Origin: an uncultured Paracoccaceae bacterium
GTDB lineage: Bacteria > Pseudomonadota > Alphaproteobacteria > Rhodobacterales > Rhodobacteraceae
Direction of reading: 5' to 3'
Assembly: GCA_947503935.1 (NCBI GenBank)
Contig: CANNFR010000013.1
Span: forward strand, 50,723 to 114,722
Length of the DNA stretch: 64,000 nucleotides
Of the stretch, positions 29,091 through 37,635 are shown one piece after another. The notes under the pieces were generated by a model. It ran no database searches. It worked only from the letters and a program-made list of their open reading frames with translations, and was not told where the DNA came from. The number at the start of each line of letters is the position of its first letter. The first letter of the stretch is position 1. Made by a program: the position numbers and the translations under genes.

Positions 29091-29186
29091 AATTTTTCTG
29101 CGAAAAATTGCGGAGCAGTCGGAGAGGACCGACCCGATTTTTCGCAGAAAAATCGCTCGCCATTCCCAATTCTTCTGCGAAGAATT
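29091..29186. repeat. Three similar hairpin palindromes between proS and lolC
   Basis: Three 19-nt palindromes share the plan RATTYTTC-TGC/GCA-GAARAATY: 29091-29109 (AATTTTTCTGCGAAAAATT), 29136-29154 (same core, inverted) and 29168-29186 (AATTCTTCTGCGAAGAATT). Each makes an 8-bp stem with a 3-base loop. A GTCGG/CCGAC stem lies at 29118-29133. They follow the proS stop and precede lolC on the minus strand, so they may act as a terminator array or as binding sites. Confidence 0.75.
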
Positions 29187-29196
29187 TCGCGCGGAA

Positions 29197-30546
29197 TCAG
29201 TTGGCCGCCATATGTGGCGTGTAAATCTCAGCCACCTTGGCGACCGCCGCCTCCGGCGACATCTCCTCACTCTCGCCGGTCCGGCGTGAGGTCAGTTCAA
29301 CCACGCCGTTCTTCAGGCCCCGAGGCCCCACGGTGATCCGCCAGGGCAGCCCGATCAGGTCCATCGTCGCAAACTTCGCCCCCGCGCGCTCATCGCGGTC
29401 GTCATAGAGCGGGGCTAGCCCCTTGGCAGTCAACGCCTGGTAGAGGCCCTCACACGCCGCGTCGGCCGCGCCGTCACCCTGCTTGAGGTTCACGATTCCG
29501 CAATGGAACGGCGTCACGCCTTCGGGCCAGATGATGCCTTTATCATCGTGGCTGGCCTCGATGATCGCGCCCAGCAATCGCGAGACGCCAATCCCGTGCG
29601 AGCCCATATGCACCGGCACGCGCTGGCCCTGATCGTTTACCACGACAGCCCCCATGGGCTCGGAATACTTGGTGCCGAAATAGAAGATCTGCCCCACCTC
29701 GATGCCCCGCCCGACCTTGCGCCGCGCCTCGGGCAGCGCGTTGAATAGCGCCTCGTCATGGGTCTCGTCGGTGCGGGCATAGGGTGCCGTGAACTCATCG
29801 CAGACAGCCTTTACCGCGGCCCGGTCGGCATAATCGACCGCCCGGTTGCCCAGGGTCAGATCGGTGACCGCGCTGTCATAGAACACCTCGCTTTCACCCG
29901 TCGAGGCCAGCACCAGGAATTCATGGGTATCGTCACCGCCGATGGGGCCGCTATCGGCCCGCATCGGAATGGCTTTCAGGCCCATCCGTTCATAGGTGCG
30001 CAGATAGCTGACCATGTGGCGGTTATAGGCATGCAGCGCCGCGTCCTTGTCGACGTCGAAATTGTAGCCGTCCTTCATCAGGAATTCCCGCCCCCGCATC
30101 ACACCAAACCGCGGCCGCACCTCGTCGCGGAACTTCCACTGGATGTGGTAGAGCGTCATCGGCAACTGCTTGTAGCTTTCCACATGCGCACGGAAGATGT
30201 CGGTGATCATCTCCTCGTTCGTGGGACCGTAGAGCATGTCGCGGTCATGCCGGTCGCGGATGCGCAGCATCTCAGGCCCATAGGCATCATAGCGCCCGCT
30301 TTCCTGCCAGAGATCGGCGGGCTGGATGGTGGGCATCAGCATCGGGATGTGGCCCGCACGCACCTGCTCCTGATGCACGATCTCCTCGATCCGGGCGAGC
30401 ACGCGAAAGCCCAGCGGCAACCAGGAATAGATGCCGGCGGCCTGCTGCTTGATCATCCCGGCCCGCAGCATATAGCGGTGGCTGACAATCTGCGCCTCGG
30501 AGGGCGTTTCCTTGAGCACGGGGAGGAAGTATCGGGACAGGCGCAT
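29197..30546 (-). CDS. proS: Prolyl-tRNA synthetase, short alphaproteobacterial type
   Basis: ProRS charges tRNA-Pro. The 449-residue length shows the form without the inserted editing domain, usual in alphaproteobacteria. Class II motifs are visible: [21 protein letters not shown] (motif 2; split here at the usual loop) and [16 protein letters not shown] (motif 3), with LYGPTNEE for ATP binding. The start [13 protein letters not shown] at 30546 is the family N-terminus. It lies downstream of the enamidase-like gene on the same strand with a 114-bp gap. Confidence 0.96.
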   Translation of the reverse strand: MRLSRYFLPVLKETPSEAQIVSHRYMLRAGMIKQQAAGIYSWLPLGFRVLARIEEIVHQEQVRAGHIPMLMPTIQPADLWQESGRYDAYGPEMLRIRDRHDRDMLYGPTNEEMITDIFRAHVESYKQLPMTLYHIQWKFRDEVRPRFGVMRGREFLMKDGYNFDVDKDAALHAYNRHMVSYLRTYERMGLKAIPMRADSGPIGGDDTHEFLVLASTGESEVFYDSAVTDLTLGNRAVDYADRAAVKAVCDEFTAPYARTDETHDEALFNALPEARRKVGRGIEVGQIFYFGTKYSEPMGAVVVNDQGQRVPVHMGSHGIGVSRLLGAIIEASHDDKGIIWPEGVTPFHCGIVNLKQGDGAADAACEGLYQALTAKGLAPLYDDRDERAGAKFATMDLIGLPWRITVGPRGLKNGVVELTSRRTGESEEMSPEAAVAKVAEIYTPHMAAN

Positions 30547-30660
30547 ATGGGTTCCAGAGTTGATCAGGACAGGTTTCGCCGGTCTAGGGCAAAGCCCGCG
30601 TCCCGGCAAGGTGACAGGCTTTTGTGCCGCCTTTTCAGGCCGAGTTTCGGCCCCTTCCGC

Positions 30661-31848
30661 TCATGACCCCATGGGCGAGAGATCGGCAACGCTTGGCAGG
30701 CGGGTAGCGGGGGGGGTGTTGCGGCTGCGCAGGGAGCGGACCTCGCCATCGATGATGGTCATGCCGACACCGGGCAGGTTGCCCAGTTCCACCGATTCCA
30801 AGATGGATTTGCCCGGTGCATGCTGGGCCTGATCCATCAGCACAAAATCGGCGGCCCAACCCGGCTCGAGGATACCGACATCCAGATCCCGCTGCCGCGC
30901 GGTGTTGCCGGTGGCAAAGCAGAACGCCGTCGCCGCATCCACATTCCCGAAGGCCGACAGCATCGCGACCATGCGCAGGATACCCAGGGGCTGCACGCCC
31001 GAGCCGGCTGGCCCGTCGGTGCCCAGGATGATCTGGTCCAGCTTGCCCAACTCGCGCGCGGTGTTCAGCGTCAGAACGGCCGCGCGCTCGTTGCCATTAT
31101 GGACGATCTCAAGGCCCTTGCCGCAATTCTCGCACAGGCACACGATCTGGTCATCCGGCAAGGCCGAATGGCCGCCATTGATGTGGCCGACGACATCCGT
31201 GCCGGTCTCAAGCACCATATCCGCGTCGATCAGGCCTGACCCGGGGATCGACGGCCCGCCGGTATGAATAGTGGATTGAATGCCGTATTTGCGCGCCCAC
31301 TCGACCATCTGACGCGCGGTCTTGCCATCCTTGACGCTGCCCAATCCCACCTCGCCCAGAAACTTCACACCGGCCTCGGCAAGCTCCTTGAAGTCATGCT
31401 CTTCCATGCCGTGTTCGATCACCGGGGCCCCGGCCAGAACCTTCACGCCCGAGGGGCGGAAATTGTCGTAGGCACGTTGGGCGAAGATCGCCATCGCCTT
31501 CAGGCCGACGATATCTTTCGGCCGGCCCGGCATATGCACCTCGCCCGCCGAGATCATCGTTGTGACCCCGCCATTGAGCGTCGAATCGATCCAGTGCAGC
31601 TGTTGCTGACGGGGGGTGTAATCGCCCACGACCGGGTGGACATGGCTGTCGATCAGGCCGGGTGCAAGCGTCACGCCCATGGCGTCGACCACGTGCGTTG
31701 CGCCTTCGGTGTCGAGGTCTTTTTCCTGCCCGAAGGCGGTGATCCGGCCATTCGTGGCGACCACGCAATCGCCATCGGCCACGGGCGCCTCGATCTTGCC
31801 GGTCAGGATTAGCCCAATGTTGCGAATGACAAGCTTGCGGTCCGGCAT
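30661..31848 (-). CDS. ena: Enamidase-like amidohydrolase (nicotinate pathway type)
   Basis: The 395-residue protein is an amidohydrolase with HVHP (HxH metal ligands), GEVGLG (bridging Glu), HTGG and HINGG (metal His) and TDGPAGSG (Asp). The stretches GGVTTMISAG, PGRPKD, SIPGSG and SRNTPPA are, from memory, shared with enamidase of Eubacterium barkeri, which hydrolyses 1,4,5,6-tetrahydro-6-oxonicotinate to 2-formylglutarate and ammonia. A very strong ribosome site (AGGAGGAG) precedes ATG 31848. It diverges from the MarR regulator gene, and the genes on the other side encode the preceding pathway steps. A related cyclic-amide or dihydropyridone substrate is the main alternative. Confidence 0.85.
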   Translation of the reverse strand: MPDRKLVIRNIGLILTGKIEAPVADGDCVVATNGRITAFGQEKDLDTEGATHVVDAMGVTLAPGLIDSHVHPVVGDYTPRQQQLHWIDSTLNGGVTTMISAGEVHMPGRPKDIVGLKAMAIFAQRAYDNFRPSGVKVLAGAPVIEHGMEEHDFKELAEAGVKFLGEVGLGSVKDGKTARQMVEWARKYGIQSTIHTGGPSIPGSGLIDADMVLETGTDVVGHINGGHSALPDDQIVCLCENCGKGLEIVHNGNERAAVLTLNTARELGKLDQIILGTDGPAGSGVQPLGILRMVAMLSAFGNVDAATAFCFATGNTARQRDLDVGILEPGWAADFVLMDQAQHAPGKSILESVELGNLPGVGMTIIDGEVRSLRSRNTPPATRLPSVADLSPMGS

Positions 31849-31869
31849 CGTCGCTCCTCCTGGATCAAA

Positions 31870-31885
31870 CATTTGTATGCTAACG
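31870..31885. promoter_or_regulatory. Operator-like site C upstream of the enamidase-like gene
   Basis: CATTTGTATGCTAACG matches the palindromic consensus CGTTTGCATGCAAACG at 13 of 16 positions. It lies 22 bp upstream of the ena-like start codon and may bind the MarR regulator encoded next door. Confidence 0.5.
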
Positions 31886-31911
31886 TAAATGCGGTGTGAG
31901 GCAATCAAGGA

Positions 31912-31928
31912 GTTTGCATGTTCAAACG
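31912..31928. promoter_or_regulatory. Operator-like site A in the ena/marR gap
   Basis: GTTTGCATGTTCAAACG is an almost symmetric sequence (GTTTG...CAAAC) with the same core as the sites at 31870 and 32542. It lies midway between the divergent ena-like and marR genes. Confidence 0.55.
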
Positions 31929-32018
31929 CTTTGGCGTAACCGCAGATGCGCAGTTTGCCGTCGTGCTCAAATAGGGATTGGCGCGTGACCGTGCGCTTTG
32001 CCTACGGGGGAGAGGACG

Positions 32019-32471
32019 TTGGAGAGCCAGCCAGACGATATCGCGCAAGGATCCTCGGACTACCTTCTGGACGATCAGGTGGGATTCCTGCTGCGGCTGG
32101 CCAATCAGCGGCATACCGGCATTTTCGCGCAACACATGGCCGATGGTTTGACGCCGACGCAATTCGCGGCATTGATGAAGCTGGCAGAGCAAGGCGAGTG
32201 TTCGCAAAACGAGTTGGGGCGGCGCATTTCCATGGACGTCGCGACGATCAAGGGCGTTGTGGACCGGCTGCGCTCGAAAGGTTTGGTCCTTTTGCGGGCT
32301 GACCCGGCGGACCGGCGCCGCACGATGCTGTCTCTGTCGAAAGAGGGCCTGGCCTTGGTGGATGGGTTGCGCCGGGCGGGCGCCAAGATATCGGCGGCGA
32401 CCCTCGCCCCTCTCTCGCAGACCGAGGCCAAGACCTTTCTGAAGCTTCTGCGCAAGATCGGCTGCGAATAG
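32019..32471 (+). CDS. MarR-family transcriptional regulator
   Basis: The roughly 150-residue protein has the MarR winged helix: TPTQFAALMKLAEQGECSQNELGRR (split helix-turn region) followed by MDVATIKGVVDRL and the wing RADPADRRRTMLSLS. It probably senses a pathway compound, as NicR does for 6-hydroxynicotinate in Pseudomonas. No ATG fits; TTG at 32019 is preceded by GGGAGAGGA at the right distance, while TTG at 31998 has no ribosome site. Three similar palindromes in the two flanking gaps are likely targets. Confidence 0.88.
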   Translation: MESQPDDIAQGSSDYLLDDQVGFLLRLANQRHTGIFAQHMADGLTPTQFAALMKLAEQGECSQNELGRRISMDVATIKGVVDRLRSKGLVLLRADPADRRRTMLSLSKEGLALVDGLRRAGAKISAATLAPLSQTEAKTFLKLLRKIGCE

Positions 32472-32514
32472 GGGCAGGCTGCGCACCACCAGGCCGCAAT
32501 CGCTCCAAATACTT

Positions 32515-32557
32515 TTGACATTATGAAAATCCGGATGGTAACGTTCGCATGCAAACG
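32515..32557 (+). promoter_or_regulatory. Probable promoter with overlapping operator site B
   Basis: TTGACA at 32515-32520 is a consensus -35 box; TAACGT at 32539-32544 is a fair -10 with an 18-bp spacer. The near-perfect palindrome CGTTCGCATGCAAACG (32542-32557, one mismatch) overlaps the -10, the usual place for a repressor. It would drive the hydroxylase-reductase-DUF1185 operon. Confidence 0.62.
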
Positions 32558-32574
32558 ATCTGGAGAGCTGCAAG

Positions 32575-33414
32575 GTGCCCTATCATGCGCCGGACAACGT
32601 GACGGAGGCTCTGGGCCTGCTGCGTGATGGCCAGATGAGCATCATTGCCGGCTGCACCGATTTTCTGCCCGCTCTGCAAGACAGAACCGCGCCTGATAAC
32701 ATTTTGGATATCACCCGTATCGAAGGCCTGCGCGGCATCAATATCACTGAAGAGGGCTGGCGTATTGGTGCCGCGACCACCTGGACGGACGTGCTCAAGG
32801 CCGATCTTCCGCCTGCTTTCGATGCGCTGAGGCTGGCCGCGCGCGAGGTCGGCTCAACCCAGATCCAGAATCGTGGCACATTGGCTGGCAACCTCTGCAA
32901 CGCGTCGCCTGCGGCCGACGGGGCGCCGCCGCTTCTTGCCTTGGACACCCAGGTTGAGATTGCGTCGGCGACGGGCAGCCGGGTGATCCCGCTGTCGGAC
33001 TTCCTGAAAGGCGTGCGCAAGGTCGATCTGACTGCCGGCGAGATGGTCACCGCGCTGATCGTGCCGCCGATTGACACGGGCGCGCGCTCCTCCTTTCTCA
33101 AACTGGGAAGCCGAACCCATCTGGTGATCTCGATCGCGATGGCGGCGGCCGTGATCACCCTACGCGACGGCTGTATCGCCAAGTCCACTGTCGCGGTGGG
33201 CAGCTGTGCACCGACGGCAAGGCGCCTGACGGCCCTGGAGGACCGCGTGAAGGGCATGTCACCTACCCAGCTGGCCCTGGCCGATCTGACATCGGCAGAT
33301 CTGATCGCGCCGCTCAGCCCCATATCGGATGTCCGCGGCTCGGCAGAATACCGCGTCGACGTGGTGCCAGAGCTTTGCAGACGCGCCCTTCTGCGCGCAA
33401 TGGGCGGGGGCTGA
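32575..33414 (+). CDS. FAD-binding subunit of a xanthine-dehydrogenase-type hydroxylase
   Basis: The 279-residue protein matches the CutM/CoxM FAD subunit fold: IIAGCTDFLP near the start (FAD pyrophosphate site), then STQIQNRGTLAGNLCNASPAADGAP, the second FAD motif, followed by the C-terminal domain. It passes electrons from the molybdenum/iron-sulfur subunit encoded 4 bp downstream. Start is GTG at 32575, with GGAGAG about ten bases upstream. In this cluster it should serve ring hydroxylation, for example nicotinate to 6-hydroxynicotinate. Confidence 0.9.
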   Translation: MPYHAPDNVTEALGLLRDGQMSIIAGCTDFLPALQDRTAPDNILDITRIEGLRGINITEEGWRIGAATTWTDVLKADLPPAFDALRLAAREVGSTQIQNRGTLAGNLCNASPAADGAPPLLALDTQVEIASATGSRVIPLSDFLKGVRKVDLTAGEMVTALIVPPIDTGARSSFLKLGSRTHLVISIAMAAAVITLRDGCIAKSTVAVGSCAPTARRLTALEDRVKGMSPTQLALADLTSADLIAPLSPISDVRGSAEYRVDVVPELCRRALLRAMGGG

Positions 33415-33418
33415 CGGG

Positions 33419-36160
33419 ATGGATGGTGCCTCGAACATCGCCAAGGTCGACTTCCTGCTGAACGGCAAACCGGTCTCGGTGGATGCGGGTTTCGGCCTCC
33501 GCCTGTCCGAAGCGCTGCGGGAAAGGCTGGGCGCGCGGGATGTGAAGATCGGCTGCAATGCGGGCGATTGCGGGGCCTGTTCGGTGCTGGTCGACGGTGA
33601 AAACGTCTGCGCCTGCCTGATGACGTTGCAGCAGGCGCAAGGCAGGCGGGTCGAAACCGTCTCGGGCCTGATGGCGGCCGACCCGATCGCGGCACGGCTT
33701 GCCGAAAGCTTTCAGGACCACGGCGCGGCCCAATGCGGCATCTGCACGCCGGGCATGATCGTCTCTGCCGTGGCGCTTTTGCGCAACAATGCGGCGCCGA
33801 CGGAAAGCCAGATCAAGGATGGCCTGGCGGGCGTTCTCTGCCGTTGCACCGGATATCGCAAGATCATCGATGCGGTCGCCATGCGGCCCGGTCAGCTTGA
33901 TCCAGACGGCGCAAGTGGCGCGGCCATCCGCCGCGTCGATGGGGCGGCCAAGCTGTCGGGGGCCGAGCGCTTTGGCGATGATGTCGCCCCCGAAGGCACG
34001 CTTGAGATCACCATCGTCCGCTCGCCCTTTCCCCATACGACCTTCGAATTCGGTGACTTCGATGCCTGGGCGAAAGCGCGGCCGGGCCTTGCCACCGTGC
34101 TGACCGCCAAGGACATTCCCGGCCAGAACTGCTTCGGCGTCATTCCCAATTTCGCCGATCAACCCGTCTTCGCGGAAGGCCGGGTGCGGTTCCGGGGCGA
34201 GGCCGTCGCGGCGATTGTCGGCACGCCCGAGGCGATGCGCAGCCTCGATCTGGGGTCTTTCCCGATAACCTGGCGGGAAGAGCCCGCGGTGATGGTGCCG
34301 CAAGACGCCATTGCTGACGGCGCCCCGCAGCTTCACGACACCCGCACTGCGAACGAGATGTGCCGGGGCTTTGTCACCTGCGGCGCGCCGGAAGATGCCC
34401 TGGCTGCCGCCGATGTCGTGGTCGAAGGCCATTTCACGTCGGGCTTTGTTGAGCATGCCTATATCGAACCCGAGGCGGGTTTCGCCCAAATGGTCGACGG
34501 GCGGGTTGAGGTGCATGCTTGCACCCAGGCGCCTGTGATGGATCTTGAGGGGCTTGAGATCATCCTCGGCCTCGACCGCAGCCAGATCCGCGTCGTGCCG
34601 ACGGGCGTGGGCGGTGGCTTCGGGTCAAAGCTCGACCTCAGCGTCCAGCCCTACCTTGCGCTTGCGGCCCTGAAGACCGGTCAACCAGTGCGCCTGACCT
34701 ATTCGCGCATCGCTTCGATGCAATCGACGACAAAACGGCACCCCTCGGACATCCGCCTGCGGATCGGGGCGATGCGGGATGGCAGGCTCAGCGGGTTCGC
34801 CTTCGACGGCGTGTTCAATACCGGCGCCTATGCCTCATGGGGGCCGACGGTGGCGAACCGTGTGCCGGTTCATGCCTCGGGCCCCTACAGAGTGGCCGAT
34901 TATCGCGCCGAGGCGACCGGAATTCACACCCATTGCCCACCGGCAGGTGCGTTTCGCGGCTTTGGCGTGCCGCAATCGGCCATCGCGCAGGAGGTTCTGT
35001 TTGACGACCTGGCGGACCGGTTGCAGATCGACCCCCTACAGTTCCGCATCCAAAACGCGCTCGACAACAACGTGCCCACCGTCTGCGGACAGGTCTTCGC
35101 GCAAGGCGTCGGGATCAGGGCGTGCCTTGAGGCGTTGCGTCCCGCATGGAACAAGGCGCGCGCCGAGGCCGAGGCGTTCAACGCAGCCGCCACTGGCCCG
35201 AGGCGACGTGGCGTTGGTGTGGCCGCCGGCTGGTATGGCTGCGGCAACACCTCCCTGCCCAACCCGTCGACCATCCGCGCGGGCGTGACGGCGGCGGGCA
35301 CAATCGTGCTGCATCAGGGCGCTATGGATATCGGGCAAGGGGCCAATACGGTCATCGCCCAGCTTTTCGCCGAGGCCCTTGGCGTCACGGCCGGGCAGGT
35401 GACGTTGCGCGGTGCCGATACCGACATCACGCCGGACGCAGGCAAAACCTCGGCCTCGCGCCAGACCTTCGTCTCGGGCAATGCCGCGCGCCTTTGCGGC
35501 GAGGCTCTGCGCGCCGAGATCCTGCGGCAGGTCAACGCCGCGCCAGACGCGCAATTGCGCTTTGCAGACGGCTGCATCGAGGTGATCGACGGCGCCGGGC
35601 CTCATCAGATCGACCCGACGGCACTTGCCCCCGACACGCTGGGCTATGTCCTCTTCGCCGAAGAGACCTATGATCCGCCCACCAAGCCCCTTGATGCCAA
35701 TGGCCAGGGCGCGCCCTATGCGCAGTTCGGTTATGCGGCCCAACTTGCCGTCGTCGAGGTGGACGAAGCGCTTGGCACCGTGACCCCCCTGCATTTCGTC
35801 GCGGCCCATGATGTGGGCCATGCCGTCAACCCGATGCTGGTTGAGGGGCAGGTGCAGGGCGGCATCGCGCAGGGCCTCGGCATGGCCCTGATGGAGGAGT
35901 TCATCCCCGGCCGCACCGAAAACCTGCACGATTACCTGATCCCCACCATCGGTGACGTGCCGCCCATCGACACTCTGATCATCGAGGTGCCCGATGCCCA
36001 CGGCCCCTATGGCGCAAAGGGGCTGGGCGAACATGTGCTGATCCCGACGGCGCCCGCGCTTCTGAATGCCATCCGGCATGCCTCGGGCATTCGCCTGCGC
36101 CAGGTGCCCGCAACCCCCTCGCGCGTGCGCGCCGCCATCAGGGAGCGTGACCATGGCTGA
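33419..36160 (+). CDS. Xanthine-dehydrogenase-type hydroxylase, fused 2Fe-2S and molybdopterin subunits
   Basis: The 913-residue protein fuses an N-terminal [2Fe-2S] part (C46, C51, C54, C64/C66 and C106, C109, C141, C143) to a large molybdenum-cofactor part from about residue 165. Molybdenum-site stretches are clear: GVGGGFGSKLD, PPAGAFRGFGVPQ, MDIGQGANTVIAQ and GPYGAKGLGEHVL, the last with the catalytic Glu. Such enzymes hydroxylate N-heterocycles with water as oxygen donor. Small and large subunits are separate genes in many relatives, so the fusion is notable. The position before a 6-hydroxynicotinate-reductase-like gene suggests a nicotinate dehydrogenase. It needs molybdenum, which modABC would import. 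Confidence 0.92.
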   Translation: MDGASNIAKVDFLLNGKPVSVDAGFGLRLSEALRERLGARDVKIGCNAGDCGACSVLVDGENVCACLMTLQQAQGRRVETVSGLMAADPIAARLAESFQDHGAAQCGICTPGMIVSAVALLRNNAAPTESQIKDGLAGVLCRCTGYRKIIDAVAMRPGQLDPDGASGAAIRRVDGAAKLSGAERFGDDVAPEGTLEITIVRSPFPHTTFEFGDFDAWAKARPGLATVLTAKDIPGQNCFGVIPNFADQPVFAEGRVRFRGEAVAAIVGTPEAMRSLDLGSFPITWREEPAVMVPQDAIADGAPQLHDTRTANEMCRGFVTCGAPEDALAAADVVVEGHFTSGFVEHAYIEPEAGFAQMVDGRVEVHACTQAPVMDLEGLEIILGLDRSQIRVVPTGVGGGFGSKLDLSVQPYLALAALKTGQPVRLTYSRIASMQSTTKRHPSDIRLRIGAMRDGRLSGFAFDGVFNTGAYASWGPTVANRVPVHASGPYRVADYRAEATGIHTHCPPAGAFRGFGVPQSAIAQEVLFDDLADRLQIDPLQFRIQNALDNNVPTVCGQVFAQGVGIRACLEALRPAWNKARAEAEAFNAAATGPRRRGVGVAAGWYGCGNTSLPNPSTIRAGVTAAGTIVLHQGAMDIGQGANTVIAQLFAEALGVTAGQVTLRGADTDITPDAGKTSASRQTFVSGNAARLCGEALRAEILRQVNAAPDAQLRFADGCIEVIDGAGPHQIDPTALAPDTLGYVLFAEETYDPPTKPLDANGQGAPYAQFGYAAQLAVVEVDEALGTVTPLHFVAAHDVGHAVNPMLVEGQVQGGIAQGLGMALMEEFIPGRTENLHDYLIPTIGDVPPIDTLIIEVPDAHGPYGAKGLGEHVLIPTAPALLNAIRHASGIRLRQVPATPSRVRAAIRERDHG

Positions 36161-37631
36161 TGGCGACGCGAAGCCCGAAAAGATCCGCTGCGATGCCTGC
36201 CCGGTGCTTTGCTACATCGCCGAGGGACGCTCGGGCGCATGTGACCGCTATGCCAATCATGATGGCCAGCTTGTGCGGCTTGATCCGCTGACGATCATCG
36301 AAAACGCGGTCGAGCGGGGAACAGATGCCGTGCCCTTCCTGCAAGGTGACAGCCAGGAATGGGACGGGACCCTGCTGCGCGCAACCCGACCCTTCGTGAC
36401 CGCGATCGGGGCCGGCACCACCTATCCTGACTACAAACCGGCGCCTTTCATCGTCAGCCAGAGCGTGGCGGGCGCTGACATGGTGACGGTCGTGACCGAG
36501 GGCATCTTCAGCTATTGCGGCGTCAAGGTGAAGATCGACACCGACCGCTTCATCGGGCACGAGCGCGCCATCGTGCGCTGCGACGGCGAACCGGTCGGCC
36601 ACGTGATGACCAGCGAATATGGCTCGAAGATGTTGTCACTCGGCGGGGTTGAGCATCTGACCGGCGGCAGCAAGAAGGAAGGCCGCGTGACCTGCGATAC
36701 GCTGCTGAAACTTTGCAATTGCGAGGCGGTCGAACTTGAGGTCGACGATGGCGCGACGGTGGTGGTGCAGGCGGGCAAGGCCCCAGTGATCAACGGCGTG
36801 GAAGAGCGGTTGATGCGGGTTGGCTGCGGGTCGGCGACCATCGGCATGTTCGCCGCGCAATGGGTGGGTCATACCGATGAGGTGATCGTGGTGGACGATC
36901 ACATCACCGGTGTGCTGTCCGAACACCAGGCCGGCAAGATGCTGGACATCCCGCCGACCGGCATCAAGATCAGCGGCCGCCGGTCGACGCCCGGGCGCTA
37001 TTTCCAGGTGGCCGAGCCGGGCACAGGTTGGGGCGGCACGGATATCGAAGACCCGCTGGCCATCCTGAAACCCGCAGACGCCAAGGTCGCCTGGCCCGGC
37101 CTGCGGCTTTTGATGGTCTCCACCACGGGCGAGCAACATGCATATTACGAACTGGATCAGGACCTTGCGCCACAACCCCGGCCGCTGCCCGATGTATTGC
37201 GCGCGTCGGTTGATCTGATCGCCGAGAATTGCGAGCCTGCGGTCTGCTCGGTGCTGTTCATGGGGGGCGCGGGCGGGTCGCTGCGGGCGGGTGTGACGAC
37301 CAACCCCGTCAAGCTGACCAATTCGGTGAAGGACGCGCTGACCCATGTGTCCTGCGGCGGGGCCGATTGTTATGTCTGGCCCGGTGGCGGCATCACCGTG
37401 ATGGCCGATGTGACGCAGATGCCAAGCAACGCCTTCGGTTATGTCCCGACGCCCGCCATCGTCGCCCCGATCGAATTCACCATGACGCTGAGCGATTACA
37501 TCGCACTTGGCGGGCATGAGGACCGGGTGCGCCCGGTGGCCGATGTGGTGACATCCGGCACGCGGCGGATCGGGCGGGTCGGCAAGGATGCGGGGCCCTC
37601 CAACGGCGACCGCAGGGCAGAGAAGGAATGA
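36153..37631 (+). CDS. hnr: 6-hydroxynicotinate reductase-like iron-sulfur flavoprotein
   Basis: The 492-residue protein begins with an iron-sulfur-like Cys set (C13, C16, C20, C30), followed by a long alpha/beta body with further conserved Cys (LCNCEAVELEV, HVSCGGADCYVWPGGG). By recall this is the family of 6-hydroxynicotinate reductase of Eubacterium barkeri, which reduces 6-hydroxynicotinate to 1,4,5,6-tetrahydro-6-oxonicotinate with reduced ferredoxin and carries a covalent flavin. It overlaps the hydroxylase gene by 8 bp. A canonical ApbE flavinylation motif (SGAT-like) is not obvious. An aerobe using this low-potential reaction would need a ferredoxin source. Confidence 0.82.
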   Translation: MADGDAKPEKIRCDACPVLCYIAEGRSGACDRYANHDGQLVRLDPLTIIENAVERGTDAVPFLQGDSQEWDGTLLRATRPFVTAIGAGTTYPDYKPAPFIVSQSVAGADMVTVVTEGIFSYCGVKVKIDTDRFIGHERAIVRCDGEPVGHVMTSEYGSKMLSLGGVEHLTGGSKKEGRVTCDTLLKLCNCEAVELEVDDGATVVVQAGKAPVINGVEERLMRVGCGSATIGMFAAQWVGHTDEVIVVDDHITGVLSEHQAGKMLDIPPTGIKISGRRSTPGRYFQVAEPGTGWGGTDIEDPLAILKPADAKVAWPGLRLLMVSTTGEQHAYYELDQDLAPQPRPLPDVLRASVDLIAENCEPAVCSVLFMGGAGGSLRAGVTTNPVKLTNSVKDALTHVSCGGADCYVWPGGGITVMADVTQMPSNAFGYVPTPAIVAPIEFTMTLSDYIALGGHEDRVRPVADVVTSGTRRIGRVGKDAGPSNGDRRAEKE

Positions 37632-37635
37632 CGGC

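Noticed and set aside
32583..33695. A 370-codon minus-strand frame opposite the FAD subunit and hydroxylase
   Set aside because: It is antisense to two genes with strong cofactor motifs and its translation is Pro/Arg/Ser-rich.
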